In this document: one piece after another, positions 28,601 to 36,589 of the stretch | Layout of the letters: each line of letters opens with the position of its first letter | Numbering within the stretch: position 1 is the first letter of the stretch | Assembly (NCBI RefSeq): GCF_041080625.1 | Contig: NZ_CP163518.1 | Span: forward strand, 186,001 to 250,000 | From: Streptomyces sp. CG1 | GTDB taxonomy: Bacteria > Actinomycetota > Actinomycetes > Streptomycetales > Streptomycetaceae | Length of the DNA stretch: 64,000 nt | Reading direction: 5' to 3' | Notes under the pieces: model-generated | Databases searched by the model: none | The model's input: the letters and a program-made list of their open reading frames with translations, nothing else | Told to the model about the DNA's origin: nothing | Translations under genes and position numbers: made by a program

Positions 28601-31600
28601 TACAGCGGGGTCGGCGCCTGTGCGCCCCGGGTGCCGGAGAAGCGGTCGAGCAGTTCCTCACGCAGGGGTTCCATCAGCGGGGTGTGCGAGGCGAACGGCG
28701 TCGACAGCCGTCGTACGGGGATCCCCCGCTCCTCGAGCCTGTGGCGCAGCTCGGCGAGCGCGTCGGCGGCGCCGGAGACGGCCGTGGAGCCGGCGCTGTT
28801 GACCGCGGCGACGAACAGCCGGTCCGCGTAGGGGGCGAGCAGTTCCTCGACCCGTGCCCGCGGCAGCTCCACCGCGACCATGCCGCCCTGCCCGACCAGC
28901 GGGACGACGGCCTGGGCCCGCCCGGTCACCACGGCCACGGCGTCGTCCAGGCCGAGGGCGCCCGCGCTGTAGGCGGCGGCGATCTCGCCCAGGCTGTGCC
29001 CGACCACGGCGTCCGGGGCGACGCCCAGCGACCGCCATGCGGCGGCCAGCGCCGCGTTGACGGCGAACAGCACCGGTTGCAGGTACTCGGTCCGGTCGAG
29101 CGGGGAGAACTCCTCCGGCGCCCGCAGCACGTTGAGCACCGACCAGCCGACGTGCCGCTGCACCGCCTCGTCGATCCGGGTCAGCTCCTCGCGGAACGCC
29201 TCGGACCCGGCCAGCAGCTCCAGGGCCATGCCGGGCCATTGGCCGCCGTGCCCGGGGAAGACGAAGGCCACCTTGCCCGTCTCCTCCTCGCGCGGCGGGG
29301 TCAGCTGCGCCCGTCCGCTGCCCACCGCGTCGAGCACGGCGCGCAGTTCGTCCCGGTCACCCGCCGTGACTGCCGCCCGCCAGGGGAAGTGGCTGCGGTG
29401 CCGGGCCAGGGTGTAAGCGACGTCCGGCAGCGCGGTCTCCCCGGTCAGATGCCGTGCCAGCCGTGCGGCCTGTCCGCGCAGCGCGGCCTCGCTCCGCCCG
29501 GACAGCACGAACAGCCGCTTGCCTGGCGGTAGTTCACCTGCCGGCTCCGGCGCGGACGGCGGGGCCTCCTCGACGATCACATGGGCGTTGGTCCCGCTGA
29601 TCCCGAAGGCGCTGACCCCGGCCCGCCGGACGCGCTCCCGCGCCGCCGGCCAGGGCGCGGCCTCCCGCAGCAGGTGCAGCCCACTGCCGTCCCACTCGAC
29701 GTGCCGGCTGGGTGTGCCGACGTGCAGGGTGGCCGGCAGCATCCGGTGACGCAGCGACTGCACCACCTTGATCAGCCCGGCGACGCCCGAGGCGGCCTGC
29801 GTGTGCCCGAGGTTGGACTTGAGCGAGCCCAGGTGGAGCGGGCGGTGCGGGGCGCGGGAGTCGCCGAAGACCCGCGCCAGGGCGTTCGCCTCGATCGGGT
29901 CGCCCAGGGTCGTGCCCGTGCCGTGCGCCTCCACGTAGTCGATGTCTGCGGGTTCCAGGCCGGACAGTTCCAGGGCCCGCCGGATCACCTGCTCCTGCGC
30001 CGGGCCGTTGGGCGCGGACAGGCCCTGGCTGCGGCCGTCCTGGTTGACGGCCGTGCCGCGCAGCACCGCCAGCACCTCGTCGCCGTCCCGCCGCGCGTCG
30101 CTCAGCCGCTTCAGTACGAGCATGCCCGCGCCCTCGGCCCAGATCGCGCCGTCTGCGTCGTCGGAGAAGGAACGGCAGCGGCCGGTCGGGGACAGGCCCC
30201 GCAGCCGGCTGAACTCCACGAAGGTCTGCGGGGTCACCATGAGCGTCACACCGCCGGCCAGCGCCAGGTCGCACTCGCCCGACCGCAGCGCCTGCGCCGC
30301 CAGGTGCACCGCGACGAGCGACGACGAGCACGCCGTGTCCACCGTCAGCGCCGGGCCGTGCAGCCCGAGCGCGTACGCCAGCCGGCCCGAGGCCACGCTG
30401 AGCGCCGACCCGGTGCCGACGTACCCGTCCAACTGGTCGAGCCGGGAGCCCGACAGGTAATCGCTGCCGAACATGCCGACGTACACGCCGGTGGTGCTGC
30501 CCCCCAGTTCGGCGGGGACGATCCCGGCGCGCTCCAGCGCCTCCCACGCGCTCTCCAGCAGAAGCCGCTGCTGTGGGTCCATGGCGGCGGCCTCCTTCGG
30601 GGTGATGCCGAAGAAGCCCGCGTCGAAGGACTCGATGTCGTCCAGGAAGCCGCCTTCTTGGGCGTACGACTTGCCCGGGGCCTCCGGGTCGGGGTCGTAC
30701 AGCGACTCGACGTCCCAGCGCCCGGCCGGGAACGGGCCGACCGCGTCACGGCCCTCGGCGACCAGCCGCCACAGCTCCTCCGGGTCGGCCACGCCACCCG
30801 GCAGGCGGCAGGCCATGGCGACCAGGGCGACCGGCTCGTCGGACACCGCGGTGCGGGTGTGCGGCGCGGCGGGCGCGGGACGGCGGGCGGTGGGGCCGCT
30901 CGTCGCGATCACGGTGGCCAGCAGGTGCTCGGCGAGACGGGCCGGAGTGGGGTGGTCGAACAGCAGGGTTGCGGGGAGCCGGGAGCCGAGGCGGGCACCG
31001 ATGCGGTTACGGAGCTCCACCGCCGTCACCGAGTCCATGCCGAGGTCGCGCAGCGGCTGGTCGGGGCGGACGGACTCCGCCGAGCGCAGGCCGAGGGCGC
31101 GGGAGGCCTCCTCGCGGACCAGAGCCAGGACGCGGTCGGCGCGCTCGGCCTCCGGCAGCCGGGCCAGCCGGTCCGCCATGCCGTCCGCGCCGTCCTGCCC
31201 GGTGCGGGGCGCGGGCAGCAGCGAGCGCCACAGCGCGGCTGCACCGCCGCCCGCGCCGACCGTGGTCTCGCGCAGGCGGGGCAGGTCCAGCGCCCAGGCG
31301 ACCAGGTGCGGGGCGTCCCGGCGCAGCGCGAGTTCGACGAGATCGCGGCCCTGTTCCGGGGTGAGGGCACGGTGGCCGAGGCCGGCCATCCGCTCCAGGT
31401 CGGCGTGTTCGGCGGCGAGGCCCTCGCCCGCCCAGGCGCCGAAGGAGACCGACACGCCGGGCAGCCCCTGGGCGCGCCGGTGGTGGGCGAGCTGGTCGAG
31501 GAAGGCGTTGGCGGCCGCGTAGTTGGCCTGGCCGGCGTTGCCGACGACACCGGCGGCGGAGGAGACCAGCAGAAACAGGTCGAGTTGCGCGTCCGCGGTG

Positions 31601-34600
31601 AGCCGGTGCAGGTGGGCGGCGCCGTCGGCTTTGGGGCGCAGCACCCGCGCGAGGCGTTCGGGGGTCAGCTCGGCGACCACCCCGTCGTCCAGGACGCCGG
31701 CGCAGTGCACCACACCGCGGAGTTCGCCGGCGACGGGCCCGACGACGTCGGCCAGGGCCGCCGGGTCGGCGACGTCGCACGCGGCCACTTCGACCTCGGC
31801 GCCGAGCGCGGTCAGTTCCGCGGTGGCCTCGGCGGTGCGCGGGTCGTCGGCTCCGCGCCGGGACGTCAGCAGCAGGCGGGGCACGCCCCGTTCGGCGAGC
31901 AGCCGGGCGATGTGGCGTCCGACGGCGCCGAGGCCTCCGGTGATCAGTACGGTGCCGTCGACGGGTGTCCGTGCGCGGTCCGTGTCGGCGGCGCGGGCGC
32001 GCACCAGCCGGGGTACCAGCAAGGTGCCGGCGCGCCCGGCGAGTTCGGGCTCGTCCCCGTGAGCGGCGGCGAGCAAGGCGGCCGCGGGATCGGTGTCGTC
32101 GAGGTCGAGCAGTGTCAGTGCGAGGTCCGGATGCTCGGCACGGACGCTGCGGGCCAGCCCCCACAGCACCGACTGGGCGAGGCCCGGCACGGTGTCCCGG
32201 TCGCCGGCCGCGACCGCGCCGCGGGTCACCCAGACGGTCCGGGCGGGTGGCTCCTGCCGTGCGAGGAGTGCCTGCACTTCGGCCAGTGCGAGTTCCGCCA
32301 ACTCCCGGGCAGCGGCGCCCGGTTCGGCCTCCTCGGCAGGTTGTGGCCAGAACCGTACGAGCACGTCGCCACCGTGGTCCCGGTGCCGGATCCCTGCGGC
32401 TTCGAGGCCACGCACGGCCGCGACGACATCCGGCGCGGACGGGTCGCCGACGACGGTCCAGTCACCGGCCGATGCCTCGACGGGCGGTTCGGGCACCGCT
32501 GTCCAGGCCACCTCGTACAGGTGCCGCCCGTTGCCCGAACCGGCGGCGAGGTCCGCCGGGCCCGCGGCCCGCAGCCGTACTCCCTCCAGCCGGCCCGCGG
32601 GGAAGCCGTCGGCGTCCCACAACGTCACGTCCAGCGTGATGTCGGTGCCGGCGGCGCCGGTGCGGCGCACGGACACGGTGAGGTCGTCGGCGCCGCCGTG
32701 TGACAGCGCGGCGCGGCCCACGGAGACCGGAAGGACCACCCGGCCGTCGGAGGCGGCGCCCCCTTCGAGGGCCGCGGCCACGTGCAGCGCGGCGTCCAGC
32801 AGCGCCGGGTGGACCAGGTAGGGGTCGGCCACGTCGCGGGCCGCGGACGGCAGCGACAGCCGGGCCAGCAGCTCGCCGGCGCCGGTCACCACCGCCTCAC
32901 GCACGCCCTGGAAGGCCGGACCGTAGCCGAGGCCGAGCCCGGTCAGCCGCTCGTAGGCGTCCGGGCCCCAGGCGGGCTCCGCCGCCTCCGGCCACACCGG
33001 CGGCCGCCCTGCCACAGGGGTCGCCCCGGCCGCCGAGGCGGTGGCGTGCAGGGTCCAGCCGGTGGCCTCCTGGCCGCGCGGGCGGCTGTGCACGGTGATC
33101 TCCGGTGCCGGCCCGGCGGTGACCACCTCGACGGACACCTCGACCGTGCCGGAGGCGGGCAGCACGAGCGGTGCGAGCAGCAACAGGTCGGTGACGTCGG
33201 CCGGGTCGTCCGGGCGGGCCACGGCGAGGGCGGCCCGGCACAGCTCCAGCACGGTCGTGCCGGACACCACGGTCCGGCCGAACACGGTGTGGTCGGACAG
33301 CCAGTCGGCGGTGGCCGGGGACCACTCGTTGCGGAAGGTCCAGCGGGTCTCGTCGGCCGACTGCAACTGGACGCCGAGCAACGGGTGCGCGGCGCGGTCG
33401 AACAGGCCGGGGCGGCCCGGGGCGGACTCGGGTTCGATCCAGTGCCGCCGGGTGTCCCAGGCGTAGGCCGGCAGGTCCGCCCAGGTGGTGTCGGCGACCA
33501 GGCGCCGCCAGTCGATCCGCCGTCCGTGGACGTGCAGTTCGGCGGCGGCGCGGTCCAGGCAGGCGGGTCCGTCCTCCTCGCGGCGCAGGGAGCCGACGGC
33601 GACCAGCTCGTGGCCCAGGTCCTCGCCGATGGTGTGCAGGGCGGTGAGCAGGGACGGATGCGGGCCGAGTTCGACGAAGTGGCGGTAGCCGTCGGCCGCC
33701 ATGCGCTCCACGGTGGGCGCGAAGCAGACGGTTTCGCGCAGGTTGGTGTACCAGTAGTCGGCGTTCAGCTCCTCGGTGACCGGTTCACCGGTGACGGTGG
33801 AGTACCAGACGACCGGCGTGGGGTAGGTGGTCACGCCGTCGAGTTCGTCCAGGATGGTGGCGCGGACCGGCTCGACCTGGGCGCTGTGGGAGGCGTAGTC
33901 GACGTCAAGGCGGCGGACGAAGACCTGTTCCCGGCCGAGATCGGCGAGCAGGCCCTCCAGCGGCTCCACGTCACCGGCGATCACGGTCGCCCGGCCGCTG
34001 TTCACGGCGGCGACCGAGACCCGGCCGCCCAGACCGTCGAGGCGGCTGACGACCTCGGTGTGCGGCAGGCCGACGACGGCCATGGCGCCGCTGCCGGACA
34101 GCTCGGTCAGGGCCCGGCTGCGCAGGGCGACCACCGCGGCCGCGTCGTTGAGGCTGAGCGCGCCGGCCACACAGGCCGCGGCCACCTCGCCCTGGCTGTG
34201 CCCGATCACGGCGTCCGGACGGATGCCACGGGCCCGCCATACGGCGGCGAGGGACACCATCACCGCGAAGAGCACCGGCTGGACGACGTCCACGCGGTCC
34301 AGGGAGGGGGCTCCCGCCTCGCCGCGCAGGACCGCCGCCGCGGACCAGTCGGTGAACGGGCGCAGGGCGGCGTCGCAGCGGTCGAGTTCGTCGGCGAACA
34401 CGGCGTCGCGTGCGAGCAGGTCACGGGTCATGCCGGCCCACTGGGCGCCCTGGCCTGGGAAGACGAACGCCACCTTGCCCGCGGGCAGTGTCCGCCGCGG
34501 GCCGACGGTGAGGTCGGTGTCGGGCCGGCCCTCCGCGAGGGCCCGCAGCGCGGTCAGCAGCTCCTCCCGGCCGGCCGCCCGAACGACGGCGCGGTGCTCG

Positions 34601-36420
34601 AAGTGGGTGCGGTGGTGAGCCAGCGTCGCGGCCACGGCGGGCAGCGGCACGTCCGGCTGCGCGACGAGACGTGCGTGCAACCGGTCGGCTTGTTTCTGGA
34701 GCGCGGGCAGTGTCCGGGCGGAGAGCGGGAAGAGCGCCGGGCCGGACGGCTCCGCCTCCGCCCCGGCCGGTGCGGCGACGTCCTGCGGCGCCTCCTCCAG
34801 GACGTCCTGCGGCGCCTCCTCCAGCACGACGTGCGCGTTGGTGCCGCTGATGCCGAACGCGCTCACCCCGGCCCGCCGCACGCGGTCGCCGCGGCGCGGC
34901 CACGCCCGGGCGCTGACGTGCACGGCCAGGCCGCTGCCCGCCCAGCCGACATGCTCCGTGAGGGTCTCGGCGTGCAGGGACGGCGGTATCAGCTCGTGCT
35001 CGAGGGCCAGCACCGTCTTGATCACGCCGCCGATGCCGGCGGCGGCCTGGGTGTGACCGATGTTGGACTTCAGCGAGCCGAGGCCGAGAGGCCGGTCGGC
35101 GGGGCGGCCCGGTCCGAAGACAGCGGCCAGTGCGCGGCCCTCGATCGGGTCGCCGAGCCGGGTGCCGGTGCCGTGCGCCTCGACGTGGTCCACGTCATCC
35201 GGTGCGAGTCCTGCGGCGTCGAGGGCGGCGCGCAGCACCCGTTCCTGCGCCGGGCCGTTGGGTGCGCTCAGCCCCTGGCTGCGGCCGTCCTGGTTGACGG
35301 CCGAGCCCTTGACCACGGCAAGCACCCGGTCGCCGTCGCGGCGGGCGTCGGCAAGCCGCTTGAGCAGCACCACACCACAGCCCTCGGCCCACACCACACC
35401 GTCCGCGTCGGCCGAGAAGGGACTGCACCGCCCGGACGGCGACAGCCCGCGCAGCCTGCTGAACTCCACGTGCCCGCGCGGGGTCACCAGCAGGCTCGCA
35501 CCGCCCGCGAGCGCGAGGTCGCACTCGCCTGCCGCCAGCGCGCGGGCCGCCAGATGCAGGGCGACGAGGGAGGAGGAGCAGGCGGTGTCAACGGTGACCG
35601 CCGGGCCCTGCAGGCCGAAGGTGTAGGCGATGCGCCCGGAGGCCACGCTGGCCGCCGAGCCCGTGCCGACGTGCCCGTCGAGCTGGGCCAGCGAGGCGGA
35701 GGCAAGGTATCCGCTGTCGTACAGGCCGATATAGACGCCCGTGGAGCTGCCGTGCAGCGTCTCGGGGACGATCCCGGCCCGCTCGATCGCCTCCCAGCCG
35801 GTCTGCAGCAGCAGCCGCTGCTGCGGGTCCATGGCGTCGGCCTCGCGGGGCGAGATCCCGAAGAAGGCGGCGTCGAAGCGGTCGATGTCGTCGAGGAAGC
35901 CGCCGCGCAGCGTGTACGCCTTGCCGGTGGCCTCGGGGTCGGGGTCGTAGAGGCCCTGGGTGTCCCAACGGCCCGCCGGTACCTCGGAGATGGCGTCCTC
36001 ACCGGCGGCGAGCAGTCGCCACAGCCCTTCGGGGTCGTCGGCGCCGCCGGGGAAGCGGCAGGCCATGGAGACGATGGCGATGTCGTCCTCCGCCGCCCGC
36101 GGAGCAGCCTCGGCACAGGCCGGGTCGGCCGCCGGGGCGGCCGGCTCGCCGAGGACCGCGGCGGCCAGCGCGGCGATCGTGGGGTGGTCGAAGACGAGTG
36201 ATGGCTCCAGTGGCCGACCGGTCCGTTCGGAGAGTTCGGCGGCCAGCGTCACCAACTGGCGGGACCCCAGCCCGAATTCCGCGATCGGCCGGTCGGGGTC
36301 GACGGCCAGTGGGTCGAGCCCGGCCGCCTCGGCGACGGCCGACCCCAGCCAGGCCCGTACGTCCTCGGCGGTGGTGAGGGGCGTGATGGTGGACTGCTTC
36401 CGGGGCTCGTTCGCAGGCAT
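22615..36420 (-). CDS. two-module PKS with terminal condensation and FkbH domains
   Basis: The protein has 4,601 residues from MPANEPRKQS (ATG 36420). Domains in order: ACP1 15-90 (Ser53); KS1 112-535 (Cys281, His416, His456); AT1 645-965 (GHSQG; YASH at 842-845, methylmalonyl-type); DH1 1010-1290 (His1044, Asp1209, but Ser for Pro in HxxxGxxxxP); KR1 core 1488-1670 (Tyr1634, LDD, B-type); ACP2 1762-1835 (Ser1797); KS2 1862-2285 (Cys2031); AT2 2383-2715 (GHSLG; FASH at 2576-2579, specificity unclear); DH2 2741-3025 (His2776, canonical); KR2 core 3262-3440 (LDD, Tyr3405); ACP3 3530-3600 (Ser3565). Then a condensation domain at 3630-4035 (HHAVGDL at 3760-3766), a TRAPAV repeat linker, and an FkbH-type HAD domain at 4073-4601 (VDGDETLWGG, Asp4267, FLDDNP, GNAT-like tail). 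There is no thioesterase. ACP1 is the likely acceptor of the upstream ligase's acyl-adenylate. Confidence 0.93.
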   Translation of the reverse strand: MPANEPRKQSTITPLTTAEDVRAWLGSAVAEAAGLDPLAVDPDRPIAEFGLGSRQLVTLAAELSERTGRPLEPSLVFDHPTIAALAAAVLGEPAAPAADPACAEAAPRAAEDDIAIVSMACRFPGGADDPEGLWRLLAAGEDAISEVPAGRWDTQGLYDPDPEATGKAYTLRGGFLDDIDRFDAAFFGISPREADAMDPQQRLLLQTGWEAIERAGIVPETLHGSSTGVYIGLYDSGYLASASLAQLDGHVGTGSAASVASGRIAYTFGLQGPAVTVDTACSSSLVALHLAARALAAGECDLALAGGASLLVTPRGHVEFSRLRGLSPSGRCSPFSADADGVVWAEGCGVVLLKRLADARRDGDRVLAVVKGSAVNQDGRSQGLSAPNGPAQERVLRAALDAAGLAPDDVDHVEAHGTGTRLGDPIEGRALAAVFGPGRPADRPLGLGSLKSNIGHTQAAAGIGGVIKTVLALEHELIPPSLHAETLTEHVGWAGSGLAVHVSARAWPRRGDRVRRAGVSAFGISGTNAHVVLEEAPQDVLEEAPQDVAAPAGAEAEPSGPALFPLSARTLPALQKQADRLHARLVAQPDVPLPAVAATLAHHRTHFEHRAVVRAAGREELLTALRALAEGRPDTDLTVGPRRTLPAGKVAFVFPGQGAQWAGMTRDLLARDAVFADELDRCDAALRPFTDWSAAAVLRGEAGAPSLDRVDVVQPVLFAVMVSLAAVWRARGIRPDAVIGHSQGEVAAACVAGALSLNDAAAVVALRSRALTELSGSGAMAVVGLPHTEVVSRLDGLGGRVSVAAVNSGRATVIAGDVEPLEGLLADLGREQVFVRRLDVDYASHSAQVEPVRATILDELDGVTTYPTPVVWYSTVTGEPVTEELNADYWYTNLRETVCFAPTVERMAADGYRHFVELGPHPSLLTALHTIGEDLGHELVAVGSLRREEDGPACLDRAAAELHVHGRRIDWRRLVADTTWADLPAYAWDTRRHWIEPESAPGRPGLFDRAAHPLLGVQLQSADETRWTFRNEWSPATADWLSDHTVFGRTVVSGTTVLELCRAALAVARPDDPADVTDLLLLAPLVLPASGTVEVSVEVVTAGPAPEITVHSRPRGQEATGWTLHATASAAGATPVAGRPPVWPEAAEPAWGPDAYERLTGLGLGYGPAFQGVREAVVTGAGELLARLSLPSAARDVADPYLVHPALLDAALHVAAALEGGAASDGRVVLPVSVGRAALSHGGADDLTVSVRRTGAAGTDITLDVTLWDADGFPAGRLEGVRLRAAGPADLAAGSGNGRHLYEVAWTAVPEPPVEASAGDWTVVGDPSAPDVVAAVRGLEAAGIRHRDHGGDVLVRFWPQPAEEAEPGAAARELAELALAEVQALLARQEPPARTVWVTRGAVAAGDRDTVPGLAQSVLWGLARSVRAEHPDLALTLLDLDDTDPAAALLAAAHGDEPELAGRAGTLLVPRLVRARAADTDRARTPVDGTVLITGGLGAVGRHIARLLAERGVPRLLLTSRRGADDPRTAEATAELTALGAEVEVAACDVADPAALADVVGPVAGELRGVVHCAGVLDDGVVAELTPERLARVLRPKADGAAHLHRLTADAQLDLFLLVSSAAGVVGNAGQANYAAANAFLDQLAHHRRAQGLPGVSVSFGAWAGEGLAAEHADLERMAGLGHRALTPEQGRDLVELALRRDAPHLVAWALDLPRLRETTVGAGGGAAALWRSLLPAPRTGQDGADGMADRLARLPEAERADRVLALVREEASRALGLRSAESVRPDQPLRDLGMDSVTAVELRNRIGARLGSRLPATLLFDHPTPARLAEHLLATVIATSGPTARRPAPAAPHTRTAVSDEPVALVAMACRLPGGVADPEELWRLVAEGRDAVGPFPAGRWDVESLYDPDPEAPGKSYAQEGGFLDDIESFDAGFFGITPKEAAAMDPQQRLLLESAWEALERAGIVPAELGGSTTGVYVGMFGSDYLSGSRLDQLDGYVGTGSALSVASGRLAYALGLHGPALTVDTACSSSLVAVHLAAQALRSGECDLALAGGVTLMVTPQTFVEFSRLRGLSPTGRCRSFSDDADGAIWAEGAGMLVLKRLSDARRDGDEVLAVLRGTAVNQDGRSQGLSAPNGPAQEQVIRRALELSGLEPADIDYVEAHGTGTTLGDPIEANALARVFGDSRAPHRPLHLGSLKSNLGHTQAASGVAGLIKVVQSLRHRMLPATLHVGTPSRHVEWDGSGLHLLREAAPWPAARERVRRAGVSAFGISGTNAHVIVEEAPPSAPEPAGELPPGKRLFVLSGRSEAALRGQAARLARHLTGETALPDVAYTLARHRSHFPWRAAVTAGDRDELRAVLDAVGSGRAQLTPPREEETGKVAFVFPGHGGQWPGMALELLAGSEAFREELTRIDEAVQRHVGWSVLNVLRAPEEFSPLDRTEYLQPVLFAVNAALAAAWRSLGVAPDAVVGHSLGEIAAAYSAGALGLDDAVAVVTGRAQAVVPLVGQGGMVAVELPRARVEELLAPYADRLFVAAVNSAGSTAVSGAADALAELRHRLEERGIPVRRLSTPFASHTPLMEPLREELLDRFSGTRGAQAPTPLYSTVLAEPVSGDRLDAGYWYDNLRQPVRFADTVRRMLEDGYRYFVELSPHPSLLSSIQAVAAEAGLDVAGVGSLRRQQDGPEVLLRRVGELYVAGHTPDWHALFPQGRRVDLPTYAFARERHWLTPAPATATGSSPLLGTHVESSDEPGRHLFQSDIDLRDGRFAYLDDHRVGGEVWLPGAAFLDMVLEAACAVQDGREVHLNEVEFARPMRLDPKRPVRLQLVLRPARDGFRSFTISSAAAGERRPRWERHVSGRLAVTGEQPPADVRPDDTRFDDVRLAAVRERCTQDVDLPAVYAGLTALGIDYGPAFRGLEQGRRGPSAALGRLAAGPAAGHLLHPAVLDAAFHTAALPQEAPEGRAFVPAGAGRLRFTGLRTTPAWAGCELRTVSGDTATLDLRIWDEDEQLILEVEEFRLAALSPLDGALFETRWHPRPVAQEPPVQGSWLILADDTGVAAALGERLGSSVPHVVARRGSAFAVEGPGRYVLDPADPDHLARLLQEAFAAGPPEQVVQLTALDAPAIGDAGSAEQAARLCCLSTLHLVRALADRPQGRAPRLFVVVRGSQAAGDSTGVTHPQQAMAWGFGLAVAQEHPELSATLIDLPPTDGVDALWTQLRHADDERLVALRGTGRLVPRLARTRPDDGGHGETSVDGVHLITGGLGGLGRVVAERLVRRGARRLALMSRGTPDAEAGNWIRGLEERGVTVHLARADVADRASLTAALDAVRYACGPIATVVHAAGVLDDATVANLTDERVLRVLAPKVLGTALLTELIPEAQNLVLFASAAGLLGSAGQSPYSAANAFLDAWAHHLSRADRRALSLDWGAWTGVGMVAGSGTRAAETSRSGLVAFSPQEGGELFERVLATARRQLAPMALDWEMLTLVPDAVRTRPILGDLVTAPTGTAASDDLVKKVFAATTDQDRATWLEAYVRARVGEVSGGVVDVSATTALKELGLDSLMLVRLRNAFVRELGVEIPAADVFAASDTRGLARALAEGLPERGAAAQEDSGGHGELAGEVPETELRPATRDVVRLLRSARPGMPDAAHGIGLAVRLTAPTTRETLTGILTRLVARHAALRTAIVTGAEGVRQLRVDREPAEPVLRWTAVEGPLDGAERLRTLLEPPFDLATTPLWRFELVDGGAHGQILVFGAHHAVGDLQSLLLVAGEIDAELSGTQLDAAVTNRDIAQLIESQQGGEGAGAEWREHFHGSERLDLELARPRPATRSYRAGSVTVTIPDGLVERIAAAASRLAVTPAAFCLGILTVLLARKRERERFVLAVPVDTRMHADAHDAVGFFGVPVPFPAEARAGEPVAEVLCRTDARLQRLLAKGAMFSDVLATLARQGLHRENAPLVEVYFNYVRSSRRLTRLEVLPAGTGYSDLDLMITMTPDAARIRLDHNLDILDAAATAELGEEFLRLLGETADDDQALPTRAGTRAPAVTRAPAVTRAPAVTRAPAGETPAPRRSLALAATFALGNLPLMCETAVEDGTEKGSGWAISEAPYHQVLASLQDPSGLFTDPATAVGAVLLRAVDLERFGPVDDALLAELRTAYPAALKALSERTRKPLIVGFLPAARQEDRLSRWEREVAADLAGLPGIAVLGPDDWTRRHSVGEPFDERTERLAHLPFTPPFQAAVALRLAEVVRAVLRPAPKVIAVDGDETLWGGVAGEIGPEAVDLTGPRALLARRLLQWREAGALLALVSNNDEATVRAVLDRPHSLLKAEHFSVLSAAWGPKPDRLAEAARTLNLGLDSFLFLDDNPAEIAKVRAALPQVLSVTCPPADELEEFVGRLWPLVPTAATAEDALRARFYAQERERATVRETAGFEEFLAQLRLEVDIRALSEADVQRAEQLVRRTNQFTLHPRSADGGDVARWRQRGEVWTAAARDRFGDYGQIGLLALRPDGDQLDVLGWLMSCRALGRGVEERLLQWLADRAEELGCAKVRLTAERTERNVPARRLVAALGGGDQDDERQEAVVTPDHLRAFRSWEQQ
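24223..24294. repeat. four 18-bp in-frame tandem repeats in PKS linker
   Basis: GGCGGGAGCCCGGGTAAC is present three times exactly (24223-24276) and a fourth time with changes. On the coding strand it encodes repeated TRAPAV, a flexible linker between the condensation and FkbH domains (residues about 4043-4066). Confidence 0.9.
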
Positions 36421-36589
36421 CTGGGCAGGTGTCCTCAGGCAACGGTGATGCGGGCGGATTCCGCACGACCGCATGCGGCAGCGGCGTACGGCTGACATCG
36501 GGTGACGTACGGTCGAGGGCGGATGTACGGCTGGCGCGACGGGCGGGCCGCCGACGGCCGCGGGCGGGCGGGCGCCGGCGACCGTGGGG

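Noticed and set aside
22294..29532. Plus-strand open frame of 2,412 codons antisense to the PKS
   Set aside because: It lies wholly opposite a PKS with all catalytic motifs. Long antisense frames arise from the third-position GC bias, and its translation has no domain pattern.
32782..36201. Plus-strand open frame of 1,139 codons
   Set aside because: Same antisense artefact opposite KS, AT and DH domains.
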